Made by a program: the position numbers and the translations under genes
In this document: piece by piece, positions 54,225 to 64,000 of the stretch
Layout: the number at the start of each line of letters is the position of its first letter
How positions within the stretch are numbered: the first letter of the stretch is position 1
Assembly (NCBI GenBank): GCA_020747015.1
Contig: JAGTJM010000024.1
Coordinates: 310,001 to 374,000, forward strand
DNA length: 64,000 nucleotides
From: Pyrenochaeta sp. MPI-SDFR-AT-0127
Lineage: Eukaryota > Ascomycota > Dothideomycetes > Pleosporales > Cucurbitariaceae
Reading direction: 5' to 3'
The notes under the pieces: generated by a model
The model's input: only the letters and a program-made list of their open reading frames with translations
What the model was told of the DNA's origin: nothing
Database searches by the model: none

Positions 54225-54614
54225 GCTGATATGTTATTGGTTGGTTGCTGATATGACGTCATTCGCACCCGGACTTTGACAAGTTGTGCGACTTCGAAGA
54301 AACCTTCCGACTATCAGCAATCGAGCTCCATTGGGTTTATAGAGTCATCTTGATCTGTTTGAGTTGTTTGTTGATACTCTGAGGCCTCTGACCTTTCGTA
54401 GCAACCATGTGAGCGTGTCCAAGGCTGTTGCTTTCTTGTTTGTATCCTGGAAGCCGATCGGCTTGGCGAGGCGATTCACTTCAGCAATCTCCCGATCTCG
54501 ATGCTGTTGTCCCCTCACAACTCTACGAGGGAGGTCTGGCTATACTCTTACACTCCTGGTTGTATTCATAATTTCACAGCAAATGTTTCATGAAGCGAAG
54601 CCGAGGTTCTGGCA
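54225..54614. promoter_or_regulatory. Divergent promoter between the two paralogues
   Basis: A 390-bp spacer between two divergent paralogous genes, so likely shared control. No clear TATA box seen. Confidence 0.35.
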
Positions 54615-55579
54615 ATGTGCGACACAATCCTCGCCTTCGGCCAGCGCGGCAGTCATTTCTTCCAATGCCCAACACGACGAGAACAGTACGCCTTTGCGCC
54701 CCAAGTGATACAGTCTTATAGAAGTTCTGATTGATTTGCAGTGCACGTCTTCCAAGGAAGCTAATAAACTTCCTTACCTCTTCACAGTTGAAGCACGTCC
54801 ACCATGTGGCCCTCGGGTTTCAAGACAGCTTCTTGCTCACGTGGCGTGACCATCACGGTAACGACCATATTGAGTCGTCAGGGCTTCCTCCTGAGTTGGT
54901 CAGCTTCCTGTACGCTCGCAACCCACAGCGTCGTCTAATGCGAGATATCACCCACATACGATGCACTTTGGGACCATACAACTCATCCTTCTTCGTCCAT
55001 GATGGCTCATCATACGTATGGATGAACATCCCAGGACAATTGCTTTCTAGTTTGCAGTCAAGAACCAAAGATGGGAATTGGATCGATCGGCCGCGTTTTG
55101 TAGCGCTTGGCGCTAATGAAGACTTTCTTTTGGTGACGGAGAAGCACGCCGCGGTCTGGAACTTGGGCAACTATAGGACGGCTTCGAATTTGCTGGAATA
55201 TTCTCGTACTCAACAGAGGGGCATCTCTGAGATTCACAACATAGTCTTACACCCATATCGATTTCAGACCTTTGTCACACAATCCATGAATGGCTCAGTT
55301 ATCTATGAAAACTTGCCACCACACGCGTTGCCCGGCATTCAGGCAATGGTTGGTCCGATCATGCGGGATACGAAAGAAATGGAACGACAGTCGCTCGCAA
55401 TAAAAGAAAGCAATAAGAAGGAAGCTATGCAGCGAAGACCGAGTGCACTTCAGCAGCGAGCACAACTGAAAAAGGAATGGGGTGAACATACCCAAGAGTT
55501 CACGAAGCAAGCCAAAGGCATCAAGCTCAGTTTGAGCCTGAGCGTGAGTATGGGAGGCATAGCGAGAATGCTGGGATAA
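54615..55579 (+). CDS. Uncharacterised propeller-like protein, paralogue of the divergent gene
   Basis: Spliced 302-aa protein: exon 1 is 54615-54685, the intron 54686-54741 (56 nt) and exon 2 54742-55579. The join gives CPTRREH followed by ARLPRKLINFLTSSQ in phase 2, the same phase and about the same place as the intron of the divergent gene. Matching repeat units are HHVALGFQDSFLLTWRDHHG, HIRCTLGPYNSSFFVHDGSS and PRFVALGANEDFLLVTEKHA, with the same LPPEL-type turns. The HPD-containing C-terminus of its partner is absent; instead it ends with a basic coiled segment (IKESNKKEAMQRRPSALQQR) and KQAKGIKLSLSLSVSMGGIA. The first exon, MCDTILAFGQRGSHFFQCPT, aligns with SFFSFGTDDSFV of the partner. 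Function unknown; the pair arose by an inverted duplication. Confidence 0.72.
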
Positions 55580-55689
55580 GAACGAAGCACTGGACTCAAC
55601 GTATCGTTGTTCCTAAAAGATATTACTCGGTCTACGCACAGGGTTCGCGGCAAGAACAAAAAGCACACTAAGCGGAGTTTGAACACTTT

Positions 55690-56045
55690 CTATCGAGGCT
55701 TGTCAATCTCGTTTCCAAAAGCTACGGAGTGTAGTAGCCGCTGAAAAGAAATGTTCTCCACGCCGTGGTCAGGGCAGAGCACACCCTGATGCAAGGTAGC
55801 GACGAGAGCTTTATCATTGCCAACAAACTTACGATTCTTGGCAGATCGCCTAGTCAGGCGAAATTGTAGAGACTTTGGAAGAGCAAAATGTATTTGTCCG
55901 ATTCCTTGGACACTTACGAATGAAACAGGCATGGCGTTCTTGGAAGGATAAGGGCATCGAATCTCTGATAAACCAGTAATATTATTGCAACGGCGACGGC
56001 ATGTAGTGGCAGGTTGCTGTTGCGATCCGTCCAAAGACGAAGCAT
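55690..56045 (-). CDS. Possible small membrane protein
   Basis: Tentative 95-aa model: exon 1 is 56045-55918 and exon 2 55849-55690, joined by a 68-nt intron with a perfect GTAAGT donor, a CTGAC branch and a TAG acceptor. It starts MLRLWTDRNSNLPLHA and then has a hydrophobic helix VAVAIILLVYQRFDALILP. The C-terminal half is soluble and includes LHQGVLCPDHGVENISF. A second GTAAGT further on would give a shorter form. No family recognised; the splice signals are good but the protein may not be real. Confidence 0.3.
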
Positions 56046-57070
56046 TGTACAGGAAGAGAGAAGATGATATACATCTAATGTAGTAACACTGGAAGCTTCT
56101 CAAAGCCAGGAAAAAAGTTGACTGGGAACCTTCGCAATGTGTAGTGCTATCACGCTACTCGAAGCAAGAACCCCCAAGGCGATGGGTTCGCTTTCTCACG
56201 TGCGTAGATACACTCCATCTTTCAGTGTACTCATCAAATACTTGCTTCTGGATCCTGTTTGTCTTCACGATAAAAACGCCGGAGTAGGCTCTGTGACGCC
56301 TATCGTTCAAGTTAGAATAGTGTTAATATATCAATCATTTCAAGCTCACAATGCGACATACATTGCAAATTGGCCTCATCGACCCAGGTTCCCAAAAAGG
56401 TCTTTATCTTTTAACACTGCCTATGCTGCTTGTACTCAAAACACGAAGACAATAAGCAGAAGCGGACTGTCGTATTACATGATGATGACGCACTTGTTTT
56501 GGCCTATCATACGCTTTACATCTGATACATGGTGCTGCGATGACCAACGTCTGAAAAGACAGCAACTTTGCGAAATAGGCTTCATTCAGTCGCTTTAACA
56601 ATTCTTAATTGCTCTTACGCCTATTATCGTTATGTTTATCACTATTTTGGTGACTGAGAGCCGCGACTTGGCAAGCGTACTCGAGCAACAAATCAGCTTC
56701 GGCGTGGCCGGTTTAGCCTCACACAGCTCGCACGTGCAAAGCCAAGGATTAGAGTCAGCAATGAACATGTCATTACAATCTTCCTTCTTGCATTCATCAT
56801 CACGAACTCTATCTTCTCTGCACCAAAGCGGCAACGCACTAGAGAATTTACAGATAATCATCTCTCGCTTCGATTGACTGTTGAAATAACTGCAAGCCTG
56901 CGACAACATCACAGGGCCAATCTACTTCAAAGCTCAACATCTCGCTGCACACCGTCTTTGGTTCTCGCTAAACCGGATCTTCAATGGCTATGACTTCAGG
57001 ATTCTACAGTATGCCTACACTACGCTCGAGTGGCTAATCATTGTGGCAATTTTCTACTCTCGCTGGAGAC
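56046..57070. other. Intergenic
   Basis: 1 kb upstream of a HET gene. Open frames of 65-153 codons occur but have no domain pattern; the region is AT-leaning. Nothing else was seen. Confidence 0.4.
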
Positions 57071-58534
57071 ATGGCTGATGACAAAGTCCCTATACGAGCG
57101 CCAGTTGCTGTGCGCCCAAGCTTTATGTACAGTCCTTTGAATGATTCTTTGGATGAATTTCGTCTCATGTCCGTTCTTCCGTACCAACCTGATACTCGGA
57201 TCCAAATTGAGCTATGTCACGCTTCGATGAGCCATGCTAGCCTTCCTGGTAGCTACCGCTGCCTATCCTATACCTGGGGCCCGCCAGACGACACACAGGA
57301 AATATCATTGGGTGGACATCCGTTTAGAGTGCGGCGAAATCTGTACGAATTCCTGGAGCAAGCAGCGAAGTCATTGTGTGACGAGAAGATATGGGTCGAT
57401 GTTCTATGTATTAATCAAGATGATGACGACGAGAAAGCAAAGCAGATTGTAAAGATGGGCTTGATTTTTCATAGAGCCAAAGAAGTCCTAGTCTGGCTAG
57501 GGAATGACAACGATTTATTCTTGTTCTTCGAGTGGATGAACTCCGGCCAAGGCAAGTTTGGCAACCACGCCCCAGGACGCATGGAAAGCACCAAACGCGC
57601 TTTTCTGCAGCACCCGTACTGGAATCGGGCGTGGATTACGCAAGAAATTTTGGTAGCGACTTCTATTCGCGTTTTATACAGCACTTACAGCATCGAATGG
57701 ACCTTGTTCCAAAAATTAGCTTTCCTTGGGGCCCAGACACCGCATCTTTTCTTCTGCGAGTGGAGAAATGTTCACATGGACGTTAACCAGGAGGAACGTA
57801 AGTCCCCATTCGCATCTTGGAGTATCTGGGACCTCCTCATTTGGCGAGGCGAGGCCGAGTGCGCCATCATTGGAGATCGCATATTTGGACTACTGGCTTT
57901 GGTGCATGACGGCGCTAGCTTCCGTGTGTCATATCGTGACAGTGCCGAGGAACTATTCTGGAGAGCAGGTCAACACTTTCAGGCATGGTCCAGTGTTGGT
58001 TGTATGGAGGAGCTGAGATACACTTTAAAATTGTCCGTACCAGCTCTGATGGCGACACTGGAGAATCCATTATGCGCGTCACTCACAATTCCTCTCTCGC
58101 GCGCCTTCTTCCGGAGTCGACTTCGTTGGAGCTACTCGCCAGAAAAATGTCGACATTGCAACAACGTTTTCAAGGGAAAGTTTCCTTACGATGCATACTT
58201 TTGTACAAAAGTTACCAAAAGCACAATCGCATATGGAGAGGATTTCTCACATGTTTTGCTCAGATCTGAGTCTTACCTGGGACTCAGAGGGAGATACTCC
58301 GCAACCATAGTCTCGAAAATCTGGTCCGATGAATTGGACTTGTCCGAGCTGAATTCTAACGCCGTCGTTCGTCGCCTAGGAGACGAATTAATATCGACAG
58401 ATGATTGGAGACGTCTTCGGGAAGAGCTCAAAAATATTCACTCGTCATGGGAATTGCGCGTACCGGCAAAGTTTGTTATACAGAGTCTTGACTGGGCTTC
58501 CAAGTTCTTGAAGAAATTACCTAGGAAGACCTAG
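57071..58534 (+). CDS. HET-domain protein
   Basis: Intronless 487-aa protein, third HET gene of the window. The ATG at 57071 (GACATGGCTGATGAC) starts MADDKVPIRAPVAVRPSF. The HET domain is in the usual order without insertion: YRCLSYTWGPPDDTQE, RNLYEFLEQAAKS, KIWVDVLCINQDDDDEKA, IFHRAKEVLVWLG and HPYWNRAWITQEI. A typical middle block, AIIGDRIFGLLALVHDGASF, follows, then SYRDSAEELFWRAG. The C-terminal 200 residues contain CRHCNNVF, a possible zinc pair, and no known domain. No signal peptide or membrane segment. Proteins of this class act in vegetative incompatibility and are often polymorphic between strains; nothing here identifies the partner. Confidence 0.92.
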   Translation: MADDKVPIRAPVAVRPSFMYSPLNDSLDEFRLMSVLPYQPDTRIQIELCHASMSHASLPGSYRCLSYTWGPPDDTQEISLGGHPFRVRRNLYEFLEQAAKSLCDEKIWVDVLCINQDDDDEKAKQIVKMGLIFHRAKEVLVWLGNDNDLFLFFEWMNSGQGKFGNHAPGRMESTKRAFLQHPYWNRAWITQEILVATSIRVLYSTYSIEWTLFQKLAFLGAQTPHLFFCEWRNVHMDVNQEERKSPFASWSIWDLLIWRGEAECAIIGDRIFGLLALVHDGASFRVSYRDSAEELFWRAGQHFQAWSSVGCMEELRYTLKLSVPALMATLENPLCASLTIPLSRAFFRSRLRWSYSPEKCRHCNNVFKGKFPYDAYFCTKVTKSTIAYGEDFSHVLLRSESYLGLRGRYSATIVSKIWSDELDLSELNSNAVVRRLGDELISTDDWRRLREELKNIHSSWELRVPAKFVIQSLDWASKFLKKLPRKT

Positions 58535-58661
58535 CCACTGCGAATTTTACGATCAACTGGCATGTCAATTGGCCTTGGTGCGAGATGTTTGCAAACAACG
58601 TTGGAGGTATATTTTTGAGTAACAAGGTTGTGCCTTTTAAGCACCACAACAGATCACCAAC

Positions 58662-60349
58662 TTAGATTCTCTCACCCTCCAAGATACTCCTCGCCTCCTC
58701 ACTTCTCCACCAACTTCCCTCCTTGCCAGGATAGCTGTACTTATCCATACTTTCCGGCTTCATTTCCACCGAATAGCCAGGATCCATGGGTGTCACATAG
58801 TAGCCGCCCTCAATCCTGCTGGGGTGGAAGAAGTGCTCATGTAAATGGTCAACATATTCCAACACGCTCTTCTTGCCTGACACGACGACATAGTCGATGG
58901 TGGAGAGATGCTGGGTATATTCGGGGAGACCGACACCGCCGGAGTGGGGGACAATGGGAACACCGAATTTAGCGGCCATGAGTAAGACAGCAATGACTTC
59001 GTTTACGCCACCGAGACGGCAGGCGTCAATTTGGCAGATGTCGATTGCACCCGAGGCGAGGAACTGCTTGAACATGACGCGATTTTGGCACATTTCGCCC
59101 GTAGCTACGCCAATGCCGTAAGGCTTTAGGGCTTCGCGGATGGCTTTGTGGCCGAGAACTGTACGTTATTAGGATCGATTAAGTAGATAGGGGTGGTCAA
59201 GAGAATAGGAACGTACCATCATCGGGACTTGTAGGCTCTTCAATGAACCATGGCTTGAACTCCTTCAGAGCTTTCATGTACTCAATAGCCTCTGGAACGC
59301 TCCAGACCTGATTGGCATCCACCATGAGCACATTGCCCTTGTCGAATCCAATAATCTCTCTTGCAATGCCCAGACGCTGCTTATCCTGCGCCAAGTCACT
59401 GCCAACCTTGAGCTTGAAATGCCTATAACCTTTACCCAGGGTCTCTTTGAGAAGGCCGCGCATCTTATCCTCGCCATAGCCGAGCCAGCCGGCGGAGGTA
59501 GTATATGCGGGAACAGCCTGGCTTTCGAGAGCTTCTTGGAGACGCTCCTTCTTGCCTGCCTCGGATTTGGTAAGAATCTCCAAGGCCTCCTCAGGCGTAA
59601 TGGCATCAGTGATGTATCGGAAGTCGATCAAGTCAACGATTTGTTGCGGTGTCATGTCGGCAACGATTCGCCATACGGGCTTTCCAAGGGTCTTGGCCCA
59701 GAGATCCCAGATTGCGTTCACTACAGCACCGAGAGCGAGATGGATGACACCCTTCTCAGGGCCAATCCAGCGCAGTTGCGAGTCATTGACGAGATGGCGC
59801 CATGTCTTTCCCCAGTTCTCGACCAACGACTCCAGAGTCCGGCCCTTGATGCGGTCTGCCAAGTGGGCAATGGCGGTGCACACGATCTCGTTGCCCCGGC
59901 CAATTGTGAAGGTCTAGAGAAGGTTAGTTCAGACATTTACTTTTCGTCCCGAACGGACCGACGCCAATCAAAAAGGCTTGTGAACGAGACTTGTAGCTCT
60001 TGGTATTCATTCTCACAGTCGGAAATGCCGGAAAAGGCGGGGAAGCAAACAAGACAGCGAGGGTGTTAGACAGCAAGGTGAAATCACAAGACCCAATTCC
60101 AAGCCTCGCATGTGAACAGAAGAAAATTCTACTCACCATTCCATGGCCCTTGAACTCAGAGTCTGTGTGCAGAATGCAGTATGCAGATGAGTAGTCTCCT
60201 GCAGCGTTCATGGCATCGGAACCCGTTTTATCGAGAGATGTCTACACGTGGTATCGTAAGTCAATGGCTCCAGCAGCTATTCAACAGTCTGAAGATTGGC
60301 ATACCGGAAACCGCACATCTCTCGTCTCAGTACCTGTGATTGTGACCAT
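58662..60349 (-). CDS. L-fuconate / L-galactonate dehydratase (enolase superfamily)
   Basis: Spliced 447-aa sugar-acid dehydratase: exons 60349-60305, 60241-60137, 59913-59217 and 59158-58662, with introns of 63, 223 and 58 nt. The first exon gives MVTITGTETRDVRFP, joined to TSLDKTGSDAMNAAGDYSS, closely parallel to human ENOSF1. Further matches are QLRWIGPEKGVIHLALGAVV, YTTSAGWLGY and EYVDHLHEHF. Catalytic marks of the mandelate racemase subgroup: FKLKVG (KxK base), MVDANQ and WFIEEPTSPDD and VATGEMC (Mg ligands), QIDACR and PHSGGVG (Asp-His dyad). The reaction removes water from L-fuconate or L-galactonate to a 2-keto-3-deoxy acid, in L-fucose or D-galacturonate catabolism. Fungal Lgd1 is a member of the same superfamily, so the precise substrate is open. 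Confidence 0.92.
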
Positions 60350-61510
60350 TTTGATGTTGTTGATGTGGTGTTGCTACAAGCGTTCCGAAAATTCCGAATC
60401 AAGCGTGATATACCCCGCAGAGTGTCACTTATGCTAATTAAAACGTGTGAAAAGGATTTTTGAAGGTTGAGACGTAGAGTCTAATGGGGGAGAGAGATGT
60501 AAGCTGAGTCAATTATTTTACGATGCGAAAGAACTTCTAGACCCTTATATAACTAAATAATCCCCATGCGAACGAACCTCAGCCATGCTCCCAACTATCG
60601 TGAGTGGATCCCTGACTAACCCCCACCTAACCCTCGTTATTCGTGGAGAAATCTCTTCCGCAGTCTAAAGCGCCACTTGTTGCGGCTGGATATCGGGGCA
60701 TTCACGACCGCCAGATGCGGTAGTCGGCAATTTATTCACTCACCACGTGAGGTGTACAAGCTCAATGTACCCCTGCACAACACCATGGGAACATGGGTTG
60801 GAGATGAGCCTCCGAAGGCTTCGCCCATAGGCGAAAAGCTTGAGCTTGACGACACTCAGTCAATTGACTACATATCGAAAGGTAGTTGATGTCAAAGTTG
60901 TGTTGTAGTATAGAGGCCCGCTGCATCGGTGTGGAGACCGCCATCTATAACTCCTGGGGTACTCCAGCGACCATGGCATGTAGCCGCATCCGGCCGCGGG
61001 GACCAATGCCTGGGTCTAGGGTCAAATGGGAATGTGGAAGCGGAAAACTCGGATATCGAGCCAACTGTGAAGACACTTTGAGTTGAGGCCTACTGTACAA
61101 CTGATGGTATAGTCTGGCCGTTAGTGTCGAGGACAAGCGATGCAACAAACCTTACGAGATATATATCAACAAAGACTGTGACAAGAGAATAACGCCAAGT
61201 TCGGAGTGGTTACAGACAAGGATGCGTCAATCTGTGTATTAGTAGTTAAGATATAGCTTGAACAAACACACCTCATGTGATTCTCCATTCCTGCGATACG
61301 CATATTAAATACACCATGAGGGCGTGTTGCAAGATCAAAAGACCCTACAGCACGTCAATCTCCGCCCAACAAAGGGGTCTATCCAGCTACTCACTCGCCC
61401 AAACGGATAGAAATGCAGTTGACATCATTATGCGACCTTGTGGAGCTTCCAATTAGCCAAAGCTTTGGCTCTACTCCTTTGCCTTCTTTCCCTTTCTTTT
61501 CGGAGCAAGC
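60350..61510. other. Intergenic
   Basis: 1.16 kb upstream of the dehydratase. Short frames only; no recognisable gene or tRNA was found. TTATATAACTAAATAA at 60544-60559 is TATA-rich but about 195 bp before the dehydratase ATG. Confidence 0.4.
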
Positions 61511-63922
61511 TTATTTGATGCCTCTCTTCTCCGTTTCGCTGTAGTAAATGACCATCCGCCAAAGTTTCTTGACCAGGGACTCGGCTTCATCATCGAGAGC
61601 CTACGAACAATGTTAGCAACAATATCAAAATTTTGGGTCGAATACATACCACTTCTAAGTTCTCCACCAGGGCCTGCGGCCCACCCTTGTTTCTCAAATG
61701 CTCCACAATCGCATCAACAAGCATATCCTCCTGCAGACCCATAAGTTCCAGGACCTTGTTTGCGGCCCAGTCTTTGATATCTTTATCGATATTCTTCTCA
61801 GGCAGATGCTCCCACGATACAGGCCATTTCCATAGACCTTCCTTATCATTGGGAATATCGCGTGCCAGCTGTCGCTGTGCTTCCTCGATTTCTTCCTGGG
61901 TAAGGTTGGCACGAACGGCAGCGTCGAAATTGATAGGAATGAGGGTTCGCTTCTTGGTGCCAGGCTGATCGGTGATTTCTTCATCCTCGAGTAGGTTTTC
62001 AACGTCGGCAGCGGTTCGCCGGGGGGCAGCAGTCTGCTCGAGTTTCTTCGCGGCGGCGCCAAGGGAGATCTTGAAGTGGGCTGGCTCGCGCTGTTCTTGG
62101 GAGCGCATGAGCTCCTCGGCTTGCTGGTCGAGGAATGCATCGGCCTGGCCCCGAGCATGGTCCTTTTGCCGCTGCTGAGAGGCAAGTTCGCGTTGCTCCT
62201 GGGAACGGTCCACGGCGTCTTCCTTGGCTTCCCGCTCGCGAATCTTCTCACGCTCGCGCATGTATTCGCCATGATCTCGGTAGTAGAGATGTCGCTTCGC
62301 GGCCGCCTCCTGGTCATCATCAAACTCTTTCAATTGCTTAGCTTGTGCGTCACGAGCTGCTTGCTTCTCGGCCTGCTCATTCTTCACGCGATCGCTGGTT
62401 CGCTCGAGGCCTGCAACAGTGCGACTCTCATGTTTGAGCCATCGAGCCAGTTGTTTCTTGTACGCATCGTCAAGCTCTTCATCCCGCTTCTTCTTGCGTC
62501 GTCGCTCAATTTCTGAGTCGCTAGCAGAATCATCATCATCCTCGCGGTCGATGTAGACGCCTCCATTCACGGCACCTCCATTGACGAAGTTGACACCGCC
62601 CTGATAGTCCCTTGGGAATTGTGATCCCTTGGGTCCACTAGGCGCACCGTGGATGCCACGATCTGCCCGGGGACCAAGTGGAACCCCATTTGCACCGCCA
62701 GGTCCAGTTGGCGCTGAAGGAGGCGGTGATGTGCGTCTGCCGCTACGACGGCGTTCTTCGGCCTCGAGTTCCTCTTCTCGTCGAAGTCGTTCTCGGTCGC
62801 GTTGATTCGAGCGATCGCGGAAGGCAGCGATTTCGGCGGCGACGATCTCACGCATGTCTGCGGGAATGTCTGCGAGCTCATCTTCGCCGGTTGTGAGATT
62901 GACGAAGGCGACCTCAATATCGTCACCATCCTGTGCTGGCGCATCCTGCATCATTGCGTCGTTGCCATAATCCATGGCCGGCATATGTGGTGGGTTGAAA
63001 AAGCTTGCGAGGACTTGGGAAAGCGCTTCCTTTGCGGTGTCGAGACGGAATTGAACAGTGTTTTCATCTTCGTTCCGGGTCTTACTCCATTCTTCCGCGT
63101 ACTTGATTGAAGCGTCGTCGACCATGACTTGTAGCTTAGTAGTCTCTATCTCTTCGTCCTCTTCCTTCTTCTCCTGTCCGGGTTTTTGTCGCTTGGTAGG
63201 AACGCGAACATCCTGGAAGATCTCAGCGGCTGTTTCTAAGCTCTGCGCATCTGCAAATTCAGCGAAGCCGAAAGTCTGAGCCTTGTTGTTGGCATCGGTT
63301 GCTCTTGTCCAGCGGACCAGCTTTCCGGCCGTCTCTAAGATGCGCTCCATGCCCTCGTCGCCTCCAACGCCGTCTGGAATGTTGCCAACGAAGATGGTTC
63401 GGGCGATATCTTCCCGACTGGGAGGTATGACTTGCTGAGGACCGTCTCTGCGATCGCCGTCCCTGTCCATCCCAAGACCACGGCGAGCTGGCATTGACGC
63501 ATTGTCCTTTCGTCCTCCTGCAGGGCTATCTGAAGCTCCTGCGCGCCCACCCTGAGTCCCCAAGCGAATAACTGGCGCATTGAAGTTGAAGGTTGGCATG
63601 TTCGTGGGTGGTTGCCAATTTGGCGGTAGAGCGCGTGGTCCTCCCAATGCTGGAGGGCCTTGAGCATGTGCGACGCCTGGGGGAGCTACACCCGGGGGAG
63701 CGGCAGCACTGCCTGGGGGTGCTACTTATATTAGTCTACATTCACAAGTAATAGATAGCTTGGTATCGTCCAGACGCTGCTTCACTCACCCATTCCTGGT
63801 GGCGCCATACCAGGCGGAGCGCCTGCAAAGCCTGGCGGGCCATTGTAACCGGGAGCACCTATGCACATGTTAACTATAGCCGGATCAAACAGCCCTCCAC
63901 ACCTACCGGGATAATTGTACAT
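61511..63922 (-). CDS. RBM25-like splicing factor (RRM, PWI)
   Basis: Spliced 748-aa nuclear RNA-binding protein: exons 63922-63907, 63858-63790, 63721-61650 and 61600-61511. The four exons join MYNYPG to a Gly/Pro-rich N-terminus (GAPGYNGPPGFAGAPPG). An RRM follows (RTIFVGNIPDGVGGDEGMER, then AQTFGFAEFADAQSLETAAE). The centre is a long charged coiled coil rich in Arg, Glu and Asp. The C-terminal PWI domain covers WEHLPEKNIDKDIKDWAANK, LMGLQEDMLVDAIVEHLRNK and KKLWRMVIYYSETEKRGIK; it binds RNA and U1 components. The architecture is that of human RBM25 and yeast Snu71, which regulate 5' splice-site choice. The last exon completes the PWI fold; the unspliced frame would stop in intron-encoded sequence (CIRPKILILLL). 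All introns are 45-68 nt. Confidence 0.93.
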
Positions 63923-64000
63923 CTTCCCCAGATCTCAGTCGTGCAAGTACTCTTAGGCGATCGGATTACAGCGGTCGAATTGGTTGGAGAAGGAGATTGT

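Overview
The window is nuclear DNA of a filamentous ascomycete, most likely a Dothideomycete of the Pleosporales type. The signs are short introns (about 45-70 bp) with GTAAGT/GTACGT donors and CTAAC/CTGAC branch sites, monocistronic genes on both strands, several HET-domain genes, MFS transporters, glycoside hydrolases and small cysteine-rich secreted proteins. I rebuilt spliced gene models by hand wherever a donor, an acceptor, the phase and protein similarity agreed. No tRNA, rRNA, CRISPR array or intact transposon was recognised. Layout, 1-18.4 kb (mostly housekeeping): the 3'-truncated end of a WD40 (DUF2415-like) gene; mitochondrial Hsp70 SSC1; an iron-containing alcohol dehydrogenase/maleylacetate reductase; an FMO-type monooxygenase divergent from a Dal5-type MFS permease; a small uncharacterised Cys-containing protein; the nucleolar methyltransferase RRP8; DDI1, whose start codon appears to be split by an intron; and a PAA1-type polyamine acetyltransferase. 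19.1-38.5 kb (carbohydrate and accessory region): a secreted GH39-like hydrolase divergent from an alpha-glucoside-type sugar transporter, a HET gene, a 4.5-kb gene-poor stretch, a GH31 alpha-xylosidase-like enzyme convergent with an unusual C2H2 plus Zn2Cys6 transcription factor, then a defensin-like secreted peptide. 38.5-58.5 kb (fast-evolving region): a GMC alcohol oxidase, an 8-Cys secreted protein, a zinc-type alcohol dehydrogenase without the usual structural-zinc cysteines, an acidic F-box-like protein, a HET protein with ankyrin repeats inside its HET domain, a FAXC-like GST-fold protein, another Cys-rich secreted protein, a divergent pair of uncharacterised paralogues and a third HET protein. 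58.6-64 kb: an L-fuconate/L-galactonate dehydratase of the enolase superfamily and an RBM25-like splicing factor with RRM and PWI domains. How the genes may work together: the promoters of the GH39-like gene, the sugar transporter, the GH31 gene and the transcription factor share a 9-bp element, CATCCCAC(A/C), which is far commoner there than chance predicts. It lies at a similar distance upstream of GH31 and of the transcription factor. This suggests a small locally regulated sugar-release and uptake regulon with an autoregulated factor, and it is the most interesting hypothesis in the window.
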